The position numbers and the translations under genes were made by a program. Source: SSSZ01 sp036732025 (GTDB lineage Bacteria > Pseudomonadota > Gammaproteobacteria > Burkholderiales > Rhodocyclaceae). Taken from it: a DNA stretch of 64,000 nucleotides. The DNA lies in the NCBI GenBank assembly GCA_036732025.1, contig DAINDE010000010.1, positions 21,146 through 85,145 of the forward strand, written 5' to 3'. The first letter of the stretch is position 1. Each line of letters starts with the position of its first letter. Under the pieces are notes generated by a model. That model saw only the letters and a list, made by a program, of their open reading frames with translations, searched no databases and had not been told where the DNA came from. This document shows, one piece after another, positions 1 through 7,352 of the stretch.

Positions 1-54
1 CCAGAGGGGCTTGCCCTGCCCATCCAGAGAGAGGCCTTGATCTTCCTTGGGCAT
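1..54 (-). CDS. N-terminus of an unidentified protein (partial)
   Basis: Only the first 18 codons are inside the window (MPKEDQGLSLDGQGKPLW); the gene continues off the left edge. The start is supported by an AGGAA ribosome binding site 6 to 10 bases upstream on the minus strand. The peptide is polar, with no signal sequence or membrane segment in the visible part. It is too short to assign a family. It points away from the thioredoxin gene at 255, with about 200 bases between them in which nothing else is recognisable. Confidence 0.5.
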   Translation of the reverse strand, partial: MPKEDQGLSLDGQGKPLW

Positions 55-254
55 GGCGTTCCTTTCCGCGAGTTGTCTGCAAATGCGCCATTGTTGGCGC
101 CCATCGCCACGCCGGCGACCGCCAAATCCTGAATCGGCGCTCCAGAATTTCACGAGAGGGGGACTAGTTCTTTCGGCATGCGGCCAATCCCTGCGCCGCC
201 CATGACATGCTGCCCTGGGGTATGCTTGCCCCCTCCGACAACCAAACGGTCCCA

Positions 255-587
255 ATGAGCGACTATCGCGAAGACGCCCCCACGCGGGCCGAGATCGATG
301 CCCGCCCCGGCCCGCTGCTCCTGGAATTCGGCACCGACTGGTGCGGCCACTGCCGGGCCGCCGCCCCCCGGGTGGCCGAAGCCCTGGCGGCGCGGCCGGG
401 GGTTCCCCGCCTGCGGGTGGCGGACGGCCCCGGCCGGCCCCTGGGGCGCTCCTTTCGCGTCAAGCTCTGGCCGACCCTCGTTTTCCTGCGCGATGGCCGG
501 GAGGTGGCCCGTCTGGTCCGGCCCACCGAAACCGCCGCCATTGCCGAGGCCCTGGCCACGATCGCCGACGATGCCGGTCACCCCTGA
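255..587 (+). CDS. Thioredoxin-like protein
   Basis: A 110-residue thioredoxin-fold protein with a WCGHC redox centre at about residues 31-35. The cis-Pro region follows as KLWPTLVFLRDG, which is typical of thioredoxins. There is no signal peptide, so it should act in the cytoplasm as a dithiol reductant. An upstream ATG at 207 in the same frame would add 16 unrelated residues; the 255 start gives the usual short N-terminus. Its stop lies 17 bases inside the next gene, so the two are probably translated together. The particular substrate cannot be read from sequence. Confidence 0.85.
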   Translation: MSDYREDAPTRAEIDARPGPLLLEFGTDWCGHCRAAAPRVAEALAARPGVPRLRVADGPGRPLGRSFRVKLWPTLVFLRDGREVARLVRPTETAAIAEALATIADDAGHP

Positions 588-1278
588 TTTCCCGGCGCTG
601 GCGGCCGCCGGCCTCGACCTGCAGGCGGTCTTCGACCTGGCCGCGCTGCCGGACGACCTTGCCGCACCCCTGCTGGAAGCCGCCGGCGGGGCGGGCGCCT
701 GGCGGCAACTGATTCTCCTCGGCCACGGCGGGCGCACCCTGTGGCAACGGGTACAGGCCGCGGGGCTCGACTCGCCCCACCCCATCGACGACTACAGCCG
801 CGCCGTCTTCGTCGCCTGGATGGCCGCCGAGTTGCCGGAAGCCACCTATCGCCTGCTCTACCCGGGAGACGCCCCCATCGGCCTGCAACGCCTGGGCGCC
901 CTGGCCGGCTGGCATCACCCCTCGCCCCTGGCCGTCGGCATCAACGAGCGTTGGGGCACCTGGTTCGCCTACCGTCTGGCCGCCCTCGCCGACACCGCCC
1001 TGGTGCCGACGCCGCCCGCTGCCTGGGCTTCCCCCTGCCTCGCCTGCGACGGCCGGCCCTGCATCGCCGCCTGCCCGGCGGGCGCGCTGGACGGCGGCAT
1101 CCTCGCCCTCGCCCCCTGCCTGGCCTACCGGCGGCGGGGCGATTCCCCGTGTCGGGAAACCTGCCTCGCCCGCACCGCCTGCCCGGCAGGCGCCGGGCAC
1201 CGCTACGAGGCCGCCCAGTTGCGGCACACCTACCGGCGCTCCCTGGCCATGATCGAAGGCGGGGATATTTCTGGATGA
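571..1278 (+). CDS. 4Fe-4S protein related to the C-terminal half of epoxyqueuosine reductase
   Basis: A 235-residue cytoplasmic protein. The C-terminal third holds a ferredoxin-like cysteine pattern: CLACDGRPCIAACPAGAL followed by a second group, CRETCLARTACPAG, enough for one or two 4Fe-4S clusters. This arrangement resembles the cluster domain of QueG-type proteins, but the cobalamin-binding catalytic half is absent, so it is probably not an epoxyqueuosine reductase. The N-terminal 150 residues are not recognised. It starts inside the thioredoxin-like gene (17-base overlap), which suggests that the pair work together in electron transfer or disulfide reduction. Confidence 0.7.
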   Translation: MPVTPDFPALAAAGLDLQAVFDLAALPDDLAAPLLEAAGGAGAWRQLILLGHGGRTLWQRVQAAGLDSPHPIDDYSRAVFVAWMAAELPEATYRLLYPGDAPIGLQRLGALAGWHHPSPLAVGINERWGTWFAYRLAALADTALVPTPPAAWASPCLACDGRPCIAACPAGALDGGILALAPCLAYRRRGDSPCRETCLARTACPAGAGHRYEAAQLRHTYRRSLAMIEGGDISG

Positions 1279-1286
1279 CCAGGCCG

Positions 1287-1502
1287 TCAGGCCATGCTGG
1301 AAAGGGCGTTGGCCAGGTCGGAGTCCATGCCGCCGCCGACGCCGCTGACGCCGCCGGCGAGGCTTTCGATGGAAACCTGGTAACCGAGGGAGTGCAGGCG
1401 CTCGGCCCACGCTTCCGCTTCGGCCCGGCTGCCATGCCAGGGCCCATGCTCGACACGGACCTTGCCCTTCTGGTCTCTGTATTGGGTGGTGACGCGGTAC
1501 AT
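1287..1502 (-). CDS. Small conserved-looking protein, function unknown
   Basis: A 71-residue acidic soluble protein. The first 45 residues (YRVTTQYRDQKGKVRVEHGPW, then an Ala/Glu-rich helix with AEAWAERLHSLGY) look like a small alpha/beta domain resembling SPOR-like folds. The Gly-rich tail ends in a short helix. It lies convergent to the ferredoxin-like gene with an 8-base gap. No strong ribosome binding site is visible. Codon use matches its neighbours, so I treat it as a real gene, but its function is unknown. Confidence 0.6.
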   Translation of the reverse strand: MYRVTTQYRDQKGKVRVEHGPWHGSRAEAEAWAERLHSLGYQVSIESLAGGVSGVGGGMDSDLANALSSMA

Positions 1503-1562
1503 CGGAAACTACCGTAAAACCTTGAACGCTTTCTTCCTATTATCGGGGCGGGCGGGCGGCAT

Positions 1563-2486
1563 TCAAGGGTTCTGGCCGGCGACCTCGTCCGCCAGTGCGC
1601 CAAGGGCAGCCATGCAGGCGGCGGCGATGGGGGGCGTCAGGCCGCCATGGGCGCCGCCGGGCACCGGCAGCCAGCGGGCCTCCGGCCAGGCACGGCGCAG
1701 CCGCTCGGCATGCTGCGGCGGGCAGACGGGATCGGCAAGCCCCTGCACGATGGCGGCCGGCACGTGGCGGATGCGGTCCACGCCGGCCAGCAGGCTCCCG
1801 GCCTCGATGAAGCAGTCCCGCGCCAGGTAGTGGAGCTGGATGCGTGCCTTGGCGCGTTGGGCCGGGGTCAGCGGCCCGTCGATCGGCGGTTCGTCCATGA
1901 AGGCCCGCTCGTAGTCGAGCCAGGCCCGGGCGGCCTCGTCAGCCGTCGGCACCCGCGCGGCCAGGGCGGCCAACAGCCCTCCTTCCCCCGCCCCGGCGGC
2001 GGCCTCCAGGCGGTCCCGGGCGGCGGGGACGCCGCTTTCCAGGTAGGCAGCAACTTCCTCCCGGCTGGCGAGGAAAATGCCCCGCAGCAGGAGCGCCCGC
2101 ACGCTGCGCGGATGCGCCTGGGCGTAGGCCAGGGCAAGGGCACTCCCCCAGGAACCGCCGAAGACGATCCAGGCGGGAATGCCGAGGGCGCCGCGCAGCG
2201 CCTCCAGGTCGGCCACCAGCCGGCCGGTCGTATTGTCGTCCAGGCCGCCCAGGGGCAGGCTGCGGCCGCAGCCCCGCTGGTCGGTGAGGACGGCGCGGTA
2301 GCGCCGCGGGTCGAAGAGCCGCCGCTGGGCGGCATTGCAGCCGCTGCCCGGACCGCCATGGAGGAAGAGCACCGGCACCCCGTCGGCCCGCCCGCATTCC
2401 TCGAAATAGATGCGGTGGCCGCCGGATACCTCCAGATGGCCGGTCCGATAGGGTTCGGCCGGGGGAAACAGCGGGTCGGCGTCCAC
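1563..2486 (-). CDS. pip: Proline iminopeptidase
   Basis: A 307-residue alpha/beta hydrolase that removes N-terminal proline from peptides. Diagnostic features are the oxyanion motif HGGPGSG at about residue 43, the DQRGCGRS segment, the nucleophile elbow GGSWGS (catalytic Ser near residue 110), an Asp in LADPVCP and the C-terminal His in GGAHGG. Length matches the S33 family. It lies two bases after the response regulator stop and in the same direction, so it looks like the last gene of the quinoprotein operon that begins at 6908. Why a prolyl peptidase belongs there is not evident. Confidence 0.9.
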   Translation of the reverse strand: MDADPLFPPAEPYRTGHLEVSGGHRIYFEECGRADGVPVLFLHGGPGSGCNAAQRRLFDPRRYRAVLTDQRGCGRSLPLGGLDDNTTGRLVADLEALRGALGIPAWIVFGGSWGSALALAYAQAHPRSVRALLLRGIFLASREEVAAYLESGVPAARDRLEAAAGAGEGGLLAALAARVPTADEAARAWLDYERAFMDEPPIDGPLTPAQRAKARIQLHYLARDCFIEAGSLLAGVDRIRHVPAAIVQGLADPVCPPQHAERLRRAWPEARWLPVPGGAHGGLTPPIAAACMAALGALADEVAGQNP

Positions 2487-2488
2487 CC

Positions 2489-3136
2489 TCAGGATTCGAT
2501 GAGGCCGTTGCGCATGGCCACCAGGGCCAGCTCGGCGGCGTTCTGGACGTTGAGCTTCTGCTTAATGTGGTAGAGATGGGTGCCGACGGTACTGGGGCTG
2601 AGGCAGAAATCCTCGGCCACCTGATTCACCGTCCGGCCCTGGGCGAGCTGCAGGAAGACCGCCAGTTCCTTCTCGGTCAGGGCCTCCACGGGATTGGCCG
2701 AATTGGACAGCTGGGCCAGGGCCACCGCCGGCGCCAGTTCCGGGTCCAGGTAGCGCTGGTCGGCCGCCACCTTGCCCACCGCCCGCAGGAATTCGTCGGG
2801 GGCCGCCCGCTTGCACAGGTAGCCGCGGGCGCCGATGCGCAGGGCGCGCACCGGGACGATGTCGTCATTATGGGCCGAGAGCATGAGCACCCGGGCCCGG
2901 GGCTCGCTGGCCATTAGGCGCTCCAGGGCTGCGAGGCCGCCGATCCCGGGCATCGAGACATCCATGACCATGACGTCGGGCGTGAGGTCGACGTAGAGCC
3001 GCACGGCACTCTCGCCGTTTTCCGCCTCGCCCACCACCGTCGCCCCGGCCCCTTCCAGGAGCAAGCGAAAGCCAAGACGGACGACGGCGTGGTCGTCGGC
3101 CAGTATGACGCGGGTACCGTGCAGGGATGCGCTCAT
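2489..3136 (-). CDS. LuxR-family response regulator
   Basis: A 215-residue two-domain regulator. The receiver domain has the acidic pair in ILADDHAVVR and the phosphorylation Asp at residue 59 (VMVMDVSMPG). The C-terminal LuxR helix-turn-helix contains LTEKELAVFLQLAQGRTV and a recognition helix around SPSTVGTHLYHIKQKL. The ATG overlaps the stop of the adjacent kinase by four bases (ATGA), marking a cognate pair. By position beside the SoxYZ-like/metallohydrolase genes and the lanthanide-type dehydrogenase it could play the role of PedR2 in Pseudomonas putida; that is inference from context. Confidence 0.9.
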   Translation of the reverse strand: MSASLHGTRVILADDHAVVRLGFRLLLEGAGATVVGEAENGESAVRLYVDLTPDVMVMDVSMPGIGGLAALERLMASEPRARVLMLSAHNDDIVPVRALRIGARGYLCKRAAPDEFLRAVGKVAADQRYLDPELAPAVALAQLSNSANPVEALTEKELAVFLQLAQGRTVNQVAEDFCLSPSTVGTHLYHIKQKLNVQNAAELALVAMRNGLIES

Positions 3137-4512
3137 TTTCCTTCCTCTGGAGCAGACTGGGGAACGCCCTCGGGCAGGCGGGCAACGAGCCGCAGGCCGC
3201 CCTCGCTCAGGGTGTCGATGTGCAAATGCCCGCCCAGCAGGGCGATGCGCTCGCCCATGCCGGCGAGGCCGAGGCCGCTGCCGGGGTTGGCCGAAGGCTG
3301 GCCGTCCAGGCCGCGGCCGTTGTCGGTGAGGCTGACGGTAAGCCAGCCGTCCCGCCGGCCGACGACCAGTTCCGCCCGGTCGGCGCCGGCGTGGCGAACG
3401 ATGTTGGTCAGCCCCTCCTGGACGACCCGCAATACCGCCTGGGCCACCTCGTCGGCCAGCGGGGTGTCGCCGAGGGCCAGGGTGCTGGACAGGACAATGC
3501 CCGGATGCTGCCCCTGCCAGTTGGCCAAGGTGCGTTCGAGGACGGCTCCCAGGTCGTCGCCCAGGTTGCTGCGCAAACGGTGGAGGATGGCGCGCACGCC
3601 ATCCTGCATCTCGCCGGTGACGGCCAGGATGCTCTGGGCCGGGCTGTGCAGCGACGGCTGCTCCTTGGTGCGCTGGACGATGGCGCCGGCCAGGGCGCGC
3701 ACGGCGGTGACGCTCTGGGCCAGTTCGTCGTGCAGTTCCCGGGCGATGGCCCGGCGCTCGTCCTCCAACCGGGCCTGCATGCGCCGGGCCACCTCCCGCT
3801 CGCTCTCCAGGCGCACGTTCTGGTCCACCGCCTCGGCCAGGCGGTCGGCCATGCCGTTGAAGGCCTGGGAGAGCCGCCCCAGCTCCCGCACCGGGAAGGG
3901 CGGCAATCGGGTGTCGAATCGCCCATGGCCGGTGCGATCCAGGGCCGACATGACCTGTTCCAGCGGACGCAGGGCCCGGTCGAGAGCGTAGCGGCTGAGG
4001 ACGAAAAGCAGGACGAGCATGGCCACGGCCCAGCCGGTCAGGCCCCGCACGTCGTCCCAGGCGTCGATCACCGCCCGCGAGGGATCGGGCGTCAGCACCA
4101 GTTCCAGGTCGCCAACGATGACGCGGCGGACGGCGAAATAAGGCGTGACCAGATCGGTGAACCAGGCCGGCGGCGCCACCTGGTCGGCCTTGTAGGTGGG
4201 CGGCGGCGACTGGTAGAGCCGCTGCCCGTCGGCGGCGAAGACCTCCAGGGCATTGGCGCGGATGCGCCCCACCGGCCGGACGATGGCCAGCACCCGCGCC
4301 GGCAGGGCCTGGGGCGGGACATCCCGCAGTTCGTCGGAGAGGACCGTCAGCCACTGCACGGAAACCCGCGTCGCCGCTTCCACTTCCTCGTGGATGCCGG
4401 CGCGCACGCCCTGCAGCCAGAAGCCGGCCAGCACCAGCAGCAGGGTGCCGGTGAACAGGGTCAGCACGATGCTGACCCGGGTGTGCAGGCTGCGAGGCGC
4501 TGGAAATCTCAT
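3133..4512 (-). CDS. NarX-type sensor histidine kinase
   Basis: A 459-residue membrane kinase. Transmembrane helix 1 spans about residues 15-33, a periplasmic sensor region runs to about 155, and helix 2 spans 160-175. A HAMP linker follows, then a HisKA_3 dimerisation domain with the phospho-acceptor His261 in RELHDELAQS, and an HPK7-type ATPase domain with QEGLTNIVRHA (N box), DNGRGLD and GSGLGLAGM. It overlaps the TonB gene upstream and the response regulator downstream by four bases each. The periplasmic ligand is unknown; a periplasmic metal or alcohol signal would fit the neighbourhood. Confidence 0.9.
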   Translation of the reverse strand: MRFPAPRSLHTRVSIVLTLFTGTLLLVLAGFWLQGVRAGIHEEVEAATRVSVQWLTVLSDELRDVPPQALPARVLAIVRPVGRIRANALEVFAADGQRLYQSPPPTYKADQVAPPAWFTDLVTPYFAVRRVIVGDLELVLTPDPSRAVIDAWDDVRGLTGWAVAMLVLLFVLSRYALDRALRPLEQVMSALDRTGHGRFDTRLPPFPVRELGRLSQAFNGMADRLAEAVDQNVRLESEREVARRMQARLEDERRAIARELHDELAQSVTAVRALAGAIVQRTKEQPSLHSPAQSILAVTGEMQDGVRAILHRLRSNLGDDLGAVLERTLANWQGQHPGIVLSSTLALGDTPLADEVAQAVLRVVQEGLTNIVRHAGADRAELVVGRRDGWLTVSLTDNGRGLDGQPSANPGSGLGLAGMGERIALLGGHLHIDTLSEGGLRLVARLPEGVPQSAPEEGK

Positions 4513-5225
4513 GTCGGCTTTTTCAGCTTGTAGTGGAAGGGCACCACGATCTGGACCTCATTGCCGTCGATGCCGTCGGGCAGGGGCGGCAGCGCCGGCA
4601 AGCGCTCCAGCACCGAGATGGCGTGCTGGTCGAGCACTTCGAAACCACTGGAGCGGTCGACGTTGATGCCCAGGAGATTGCCCTTGCGGGCCACCCGCAG
4701 GCGGACCCGGACCTCCCCCTCCCAGCCGCGCATGGCGGCGATGCGGGGGTAGTCCTGCTGGCGGGCGAAAAGATCGGCAAGATGACGGCTGTAAGCGTCG
4801 AGCAGGTTGGACTGGCTGGGTTGCGGCCGAGGGGGCGGCTCCGCGGCGGCCACCGTCGCCGCGGCGACGGGCGGCGGCAGGGGAACCGGGGCGACGGATT
4901 CCGCAGGCGCCGCCGGCATCTGCGGAGAAACCGCCCGCGAGGCGAGGACGGGGTGGCGCTCCGCTACCGGCGCCTTGCGCATCTCCGGCGGCGCTGGCCG
5001 GGGCGGCGGCTCGGCCACGGCCGGCGCCGCCACCGGTTCCTGGGGCGCCATCATGCGCAAGGTGGCGGTCAGCATCTCCACCGCCGCCTGCCGCTCCTCC
5101 GGCGGCCCCTTCACCCAGGCGAGAACACCGCCATGGAGCGCCGCCGAGACCACGAGCATGGCCAGGAACCGGCGATCGCGCCGCGGCGGCGGGAAGTCAA
5201 TGGCGGTGGCCATGTTCCAGTACAT
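4509..5225 (-). CDS. TonB-like energy transducer
   Basis: A 238-residue inner-membrane protein with one N-terminal anchor (about residues 22-40), a Pro/Ala-rich periplasmic linker, and a C-terminal TonB domain of about 90 residues (YPRIAAMRGWEGEVRVRLRVARKG ... VLERLPALPPLPDG). TonB passes proton-motive energy to outer-membrane receptors. No exbB/exbD genes are in the window, so it must borrow them. A second ATG at 5213 (MATAIDF) is an equally good start. Its place inside a quinoprotein operon suggests uptake of a metal, cofactor or metallophore for the dehydrogenases, but no receptor is adjacent. Confidence 0.85.
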   Translation of the reverse strand: MYWNMATAIDFPPPRRDRRFLAMLVVSAALHGGVLAWVKGPPEERQAAVEMLTATLRMMAPQEPVAAPAVAEPPPRPAPPEMRKAPVAERHPVLASRAVSPQMPAAPAESVAPVPLPPPVAAATVAAAEPPPRPQPSQSNLLDAYSRHLADLFARQQDYPRIAAMRGWEGEVRVRLRVARKGNLLGINVDRSSGFEVLDQHAISVLERLPALPPLPDGIDGNEVQIVVPFHYKLKKPT

Positions 5226-6141
5226 CCTGCTCGATCGCCGGGAACAGGTGGCCGACGGAACGGCGGTATTCGCTGGCTGCCACCGGCAACGCGGCGAATT
5301 CAGGCGGCAGCGGCCGCGCCAGCACCTCGTTCATGTCGAGGCCCGCCGCCGCGGCCTGGCGCAGCGAGCCACTCAACCACTTGAGCCAAGCCCGGGTCTG
5401 GCGGATGGGAGCGGCATCGGTCGCCACCGGGCCGTGGCCCGGCACCAGCAGCCGGAACCCGGGCTCCCGGGTCACGGCCTCGAGGCGATCCAGGGCCTCC
5501 AGCCAACGTTCCAGGCGAGCGTGGGGGGTGGTCGGCGCACGGCCGTTGAAGACCAGATCGCCGGCGAAGAGCACGCCGCTGGTTTCGTCGAAGACTGCCA
5601 GGTCGGCGCCGGTGTGGCCGTCGAGGGCGAATACCCGCAGTGCCCGGCCGGCGACCTCCAGCTTGCCGGCCTCGATGCTGCGAGATGGCGCCACCACCTC
5701 CGTGCCCAGCATCCAGTCGCCAGTCAGGCGGAAGAGGTTTTCGGCGAAGGCGTTGCCGTCGCCGGCGATGCCCTGGCGGGTTTCCGGCAGGGCCGCGATG
5801 GGCGTATCGGCGTAGGCCTGGTTGCCTAGGAAATGATCGGGATGGTGGTGGGTGTTGATGGTCAGCGCGACCGGCCGGGACGACACGCGGGCCACGGCCT
5901 CCCGCATCTGCCGCCCATAACGCAGGGAAGGGCCGGTATCGATGACGACGACACCGTCGCGGCCGACGATGAAGCCGGTGTTGACGATATTGCCGCCGTT
6001 GGCCGGGGAAAAATCCTCGCTGCGGCCAACGAAGACATAGACATCCGGGGCGACCGCCTTGGGCACCAGGCCGTAGTCGAAATCCGCCCCGGTGGCAACG
6101 CCGGCCACCAGCGCCAGGGCGAGGGCAAATCGGCGCATCAT
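5197..6141 (-). CDS. Quinoprotein-relay metallo-beta-lactamase-fold hydrolase
   Basis: A 314-residue exported protein with a signal peptide (MMRRFALALALVAGVATG). It carries the metallo-beta-lactamase zinc ligands HHHPDH at about residues 100-105, a His in DGHTGAD, an Asp in FAGDLVF and a His in VPGHGP. It resembles SoxH-like hydrolases that are recurrently found next to PQQ dehydrogenases (the quinoprotein relay system metallohydrolases). It starts four bases inside the SoxYZ-like gene, so the pair is translationally coupled. The substrate is unknown; release of a group from the SoxYZ-like carrier is a reasonable guess. It overlaps the TonB gene by 29 bases. Confidence 0.85.
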   Translation of the reverse strand: MMRRFALALALVAGVATGADFDYGLVPKAVAPDVYVFVGRSEDFSPANGGNIVNTGFIVGRDGVVVIDTGPSLRYGRQMREAVARVSSRPVALTINTHHHPDHFLGNQAYADTPIAALPETRQGIAGDGNAFAENLFRLTGDWMLGTEVVAPSRSIEAGKLEVAGRALRVFALDGHTGADLAVFDETSGVLFAGDLVFNGRAPTTPHARLERWLEALDRLEAVTREPGFRLLVPGHGPVATDAAPIRQTRAWLKWLSGSLRQAAAAGLDMNEVLARPLPPEFAALPVAASEYRRSVGHLFPAIEQDVLEHGHRH

Positions 6142-6908
6142 GGCTCTATGCGGGCGGAGAAGGTGTTGCCGTTGTTGTCGCGGCCGGTGGCCACGACGGT
6201 GCCGGGCACCGTCCCGCGATGGAGGGTGAAGACCGGGTTCTCGCTCACCGGCTCGTAGGTTTGAAGGCGCATCAGGCGCTCGCCGGCGGCGTTCTTGAAC
6301 TCGATTTCCTCGAGATGGAAGGCGGGGATGCCGGCCACCAGGCCGGTATCCATGGGGTGGACGATGCGCATGCGCAGGCGGCCGGACTGCTGGCCTTCGC
6401 TCCACTGGCGGCCGCTGACCTCGTTGAGGCGCTGCTGCCACTCCTTCGACCCCGAAGCTGCCGAAGGGGCCGTGCATCCGCCGCCGACGGTGTTGACCCA
6501 GGTCCCGCCCACATGCCAGACGCCGTCCCCGGTCCGGGCCGCTGCGCGCACCGGTGACGACTGCTGCAGCTTGGCGCGGAAGCCGAGGTAGGCCCCCGCC
6601 CCTTCGGGATAGAAGCGCAATATCTGGAGGATGGGATTGAAGTCGGCGAAGACGAGCACTTCGCGGACATCGGGGAGCGCCGTGGCGTCCACCGTGACCG
6701 GCACCTGCATGGGGTTCTCGGCAGTCGAGGGAGCCACCACCTTGACCCGGGGATCGAATAGTACCGGCCCGTCTGACAGGAAAGCCCGTCGCATGTCGCC
6801 CCAGCGGGCGGAGGCCAGGGGATCCCCGCCTTCCTGCACGGCAAAGGCATCGCCGGGGGGCATCAGCGCCATCAGGGCAATCGCCGCCGCCGCCAACGGT
6901 AATTTCAT
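6138..6908 (-). CDS. Quinoprotein-associated SoxYZ-like carrier protein
   Basis: A 256-residue exported protein (signal peptide about residues 1-23). The first half resembles SoxY and contains the carrier-cysteine motif as VGGGCTAPS near residue 145. Here it is internal because a SoxZ-like domain (RIVHPMDTGL ... IEFKNAAGERL ... GNTFSA) is fused behind it. In the Sox system the SoxY Cys carries covalent sulfur intermediates. The fused form is known from genomes as a partner of PQQ dehydrogenases, with no established substrate. It is the first gene of a six-gene operon running down to 1563, with a very good sigma-54 promoter 48 bases upstream. Confidence 0.85.
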   Translation of the reverse strand: MKLPLAAAAIALMALMPPGDAFAVQEGGDPLASARWGDMRRAFLSDGPVLFDPRVKVVAPSTAENPMQVPVTVDATALPDVREVLVFADFNPILQILRFYPEGAGAYLGFRAKLQQSSPVRAAARTGDGVWHVGGTWVNTVGGGCTAPSAASGSKEWQQRLNEVSGRQWSEGQQSGRLRMRIVHPMDTGLVAGIPAFHLEEIEFKNAAGERLMRLQTYEPVSENPVFTLHRGTVPGTVVATGRDNNGNTFSARIEP

Positions 6909-6955
6909 GGTGTCTCCTCATGTCGCCCTACGGCGCTCTAGTTTATGGTTTCGCT

Positions 6956-6970
6956 GCAAGCAACGTGCCA
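6956..6970 (-). promoter_or_regulatory. Sigma-54 promoter of the SoxYZ-like operon
   Basis: On the minus strand the sequence is TGGCAC-GTTGC-TTGC, an exact match to the -24/-12 consensus TGGCAC-N5-TTGC. Transcription would start about 12 bases further down, near 6944, giving a short leader to the ATG at 6908. It lies back to back with the promoter at 7200. Confidence 0.8.
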
Positions 6971-7069
6971 TATTCTACTTGATACACACTGGACCACCCG
7001 GCGGACGAGCGGTTCCGTGCGTGGCGACTACCGCCCCGCCCCCATGCCCATGGCGCACAGTCCGGATGT

Positions 7070-7086
7070 GCAACTTTGGAGCACCT
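7070..7086. promoter_or_regulatory. Imperfect palindrome, candidate activator site
   Basis: GTGCAACTTTGGAGCAC has GTGC..C/G..GCAC symmetry. It lies between the divergent sigma-54 promoters at 6956-6970 and 7200-7214, about 100 bases from each -24/-12 element, which is where an enhancer-binding activator would bind. The rest of the 6909-7352 intergenic region holds nothing else I recognise. The protein that binds is not known. Confidence 0.3.
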
Positions 7087-7199
7087 GGTGACATTTGAAA
7101 CAGCAAAGCCGGCACGGCCCGGGCGTCTTCCGCCGAAAAGCCCCGCAATTCCTTGAATACAGCCCCCCCTTGCCGGCCAGCCAAGAGCCCATGGCCTGT

Positions 7200-7214
7200 T
7201 GGCATAGCTCTTGC
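7200..7214 (+). promoter_or_regulatory. Sigma-54 promoter of the lanthanide-type dehydrogenase
   Basis: TGGCAT-AGCTC-TTGC matches the -24/-12 consensus with one substitution (T for C at the end of the -24 block) and exact spacing. The predicted start near 7226 gives a leader of about 125 bases to the ATG at 7353. The gene has an AAGGAGA ribosome binding site. Confidence 0.7.
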
Positions 7215-7352
7215 GAACAGTAGGCCCTGCCGGGCGGCTGGCTCAGGGAATGGAGAAAATGCCGGCCCGGTGTATCATCCCCGCACGGTTGCCTCCGCAG
7301 CCAGGAGTAAGCAACCGGACGTGGAACCGATGGACAACCAAGGAGACAATCC

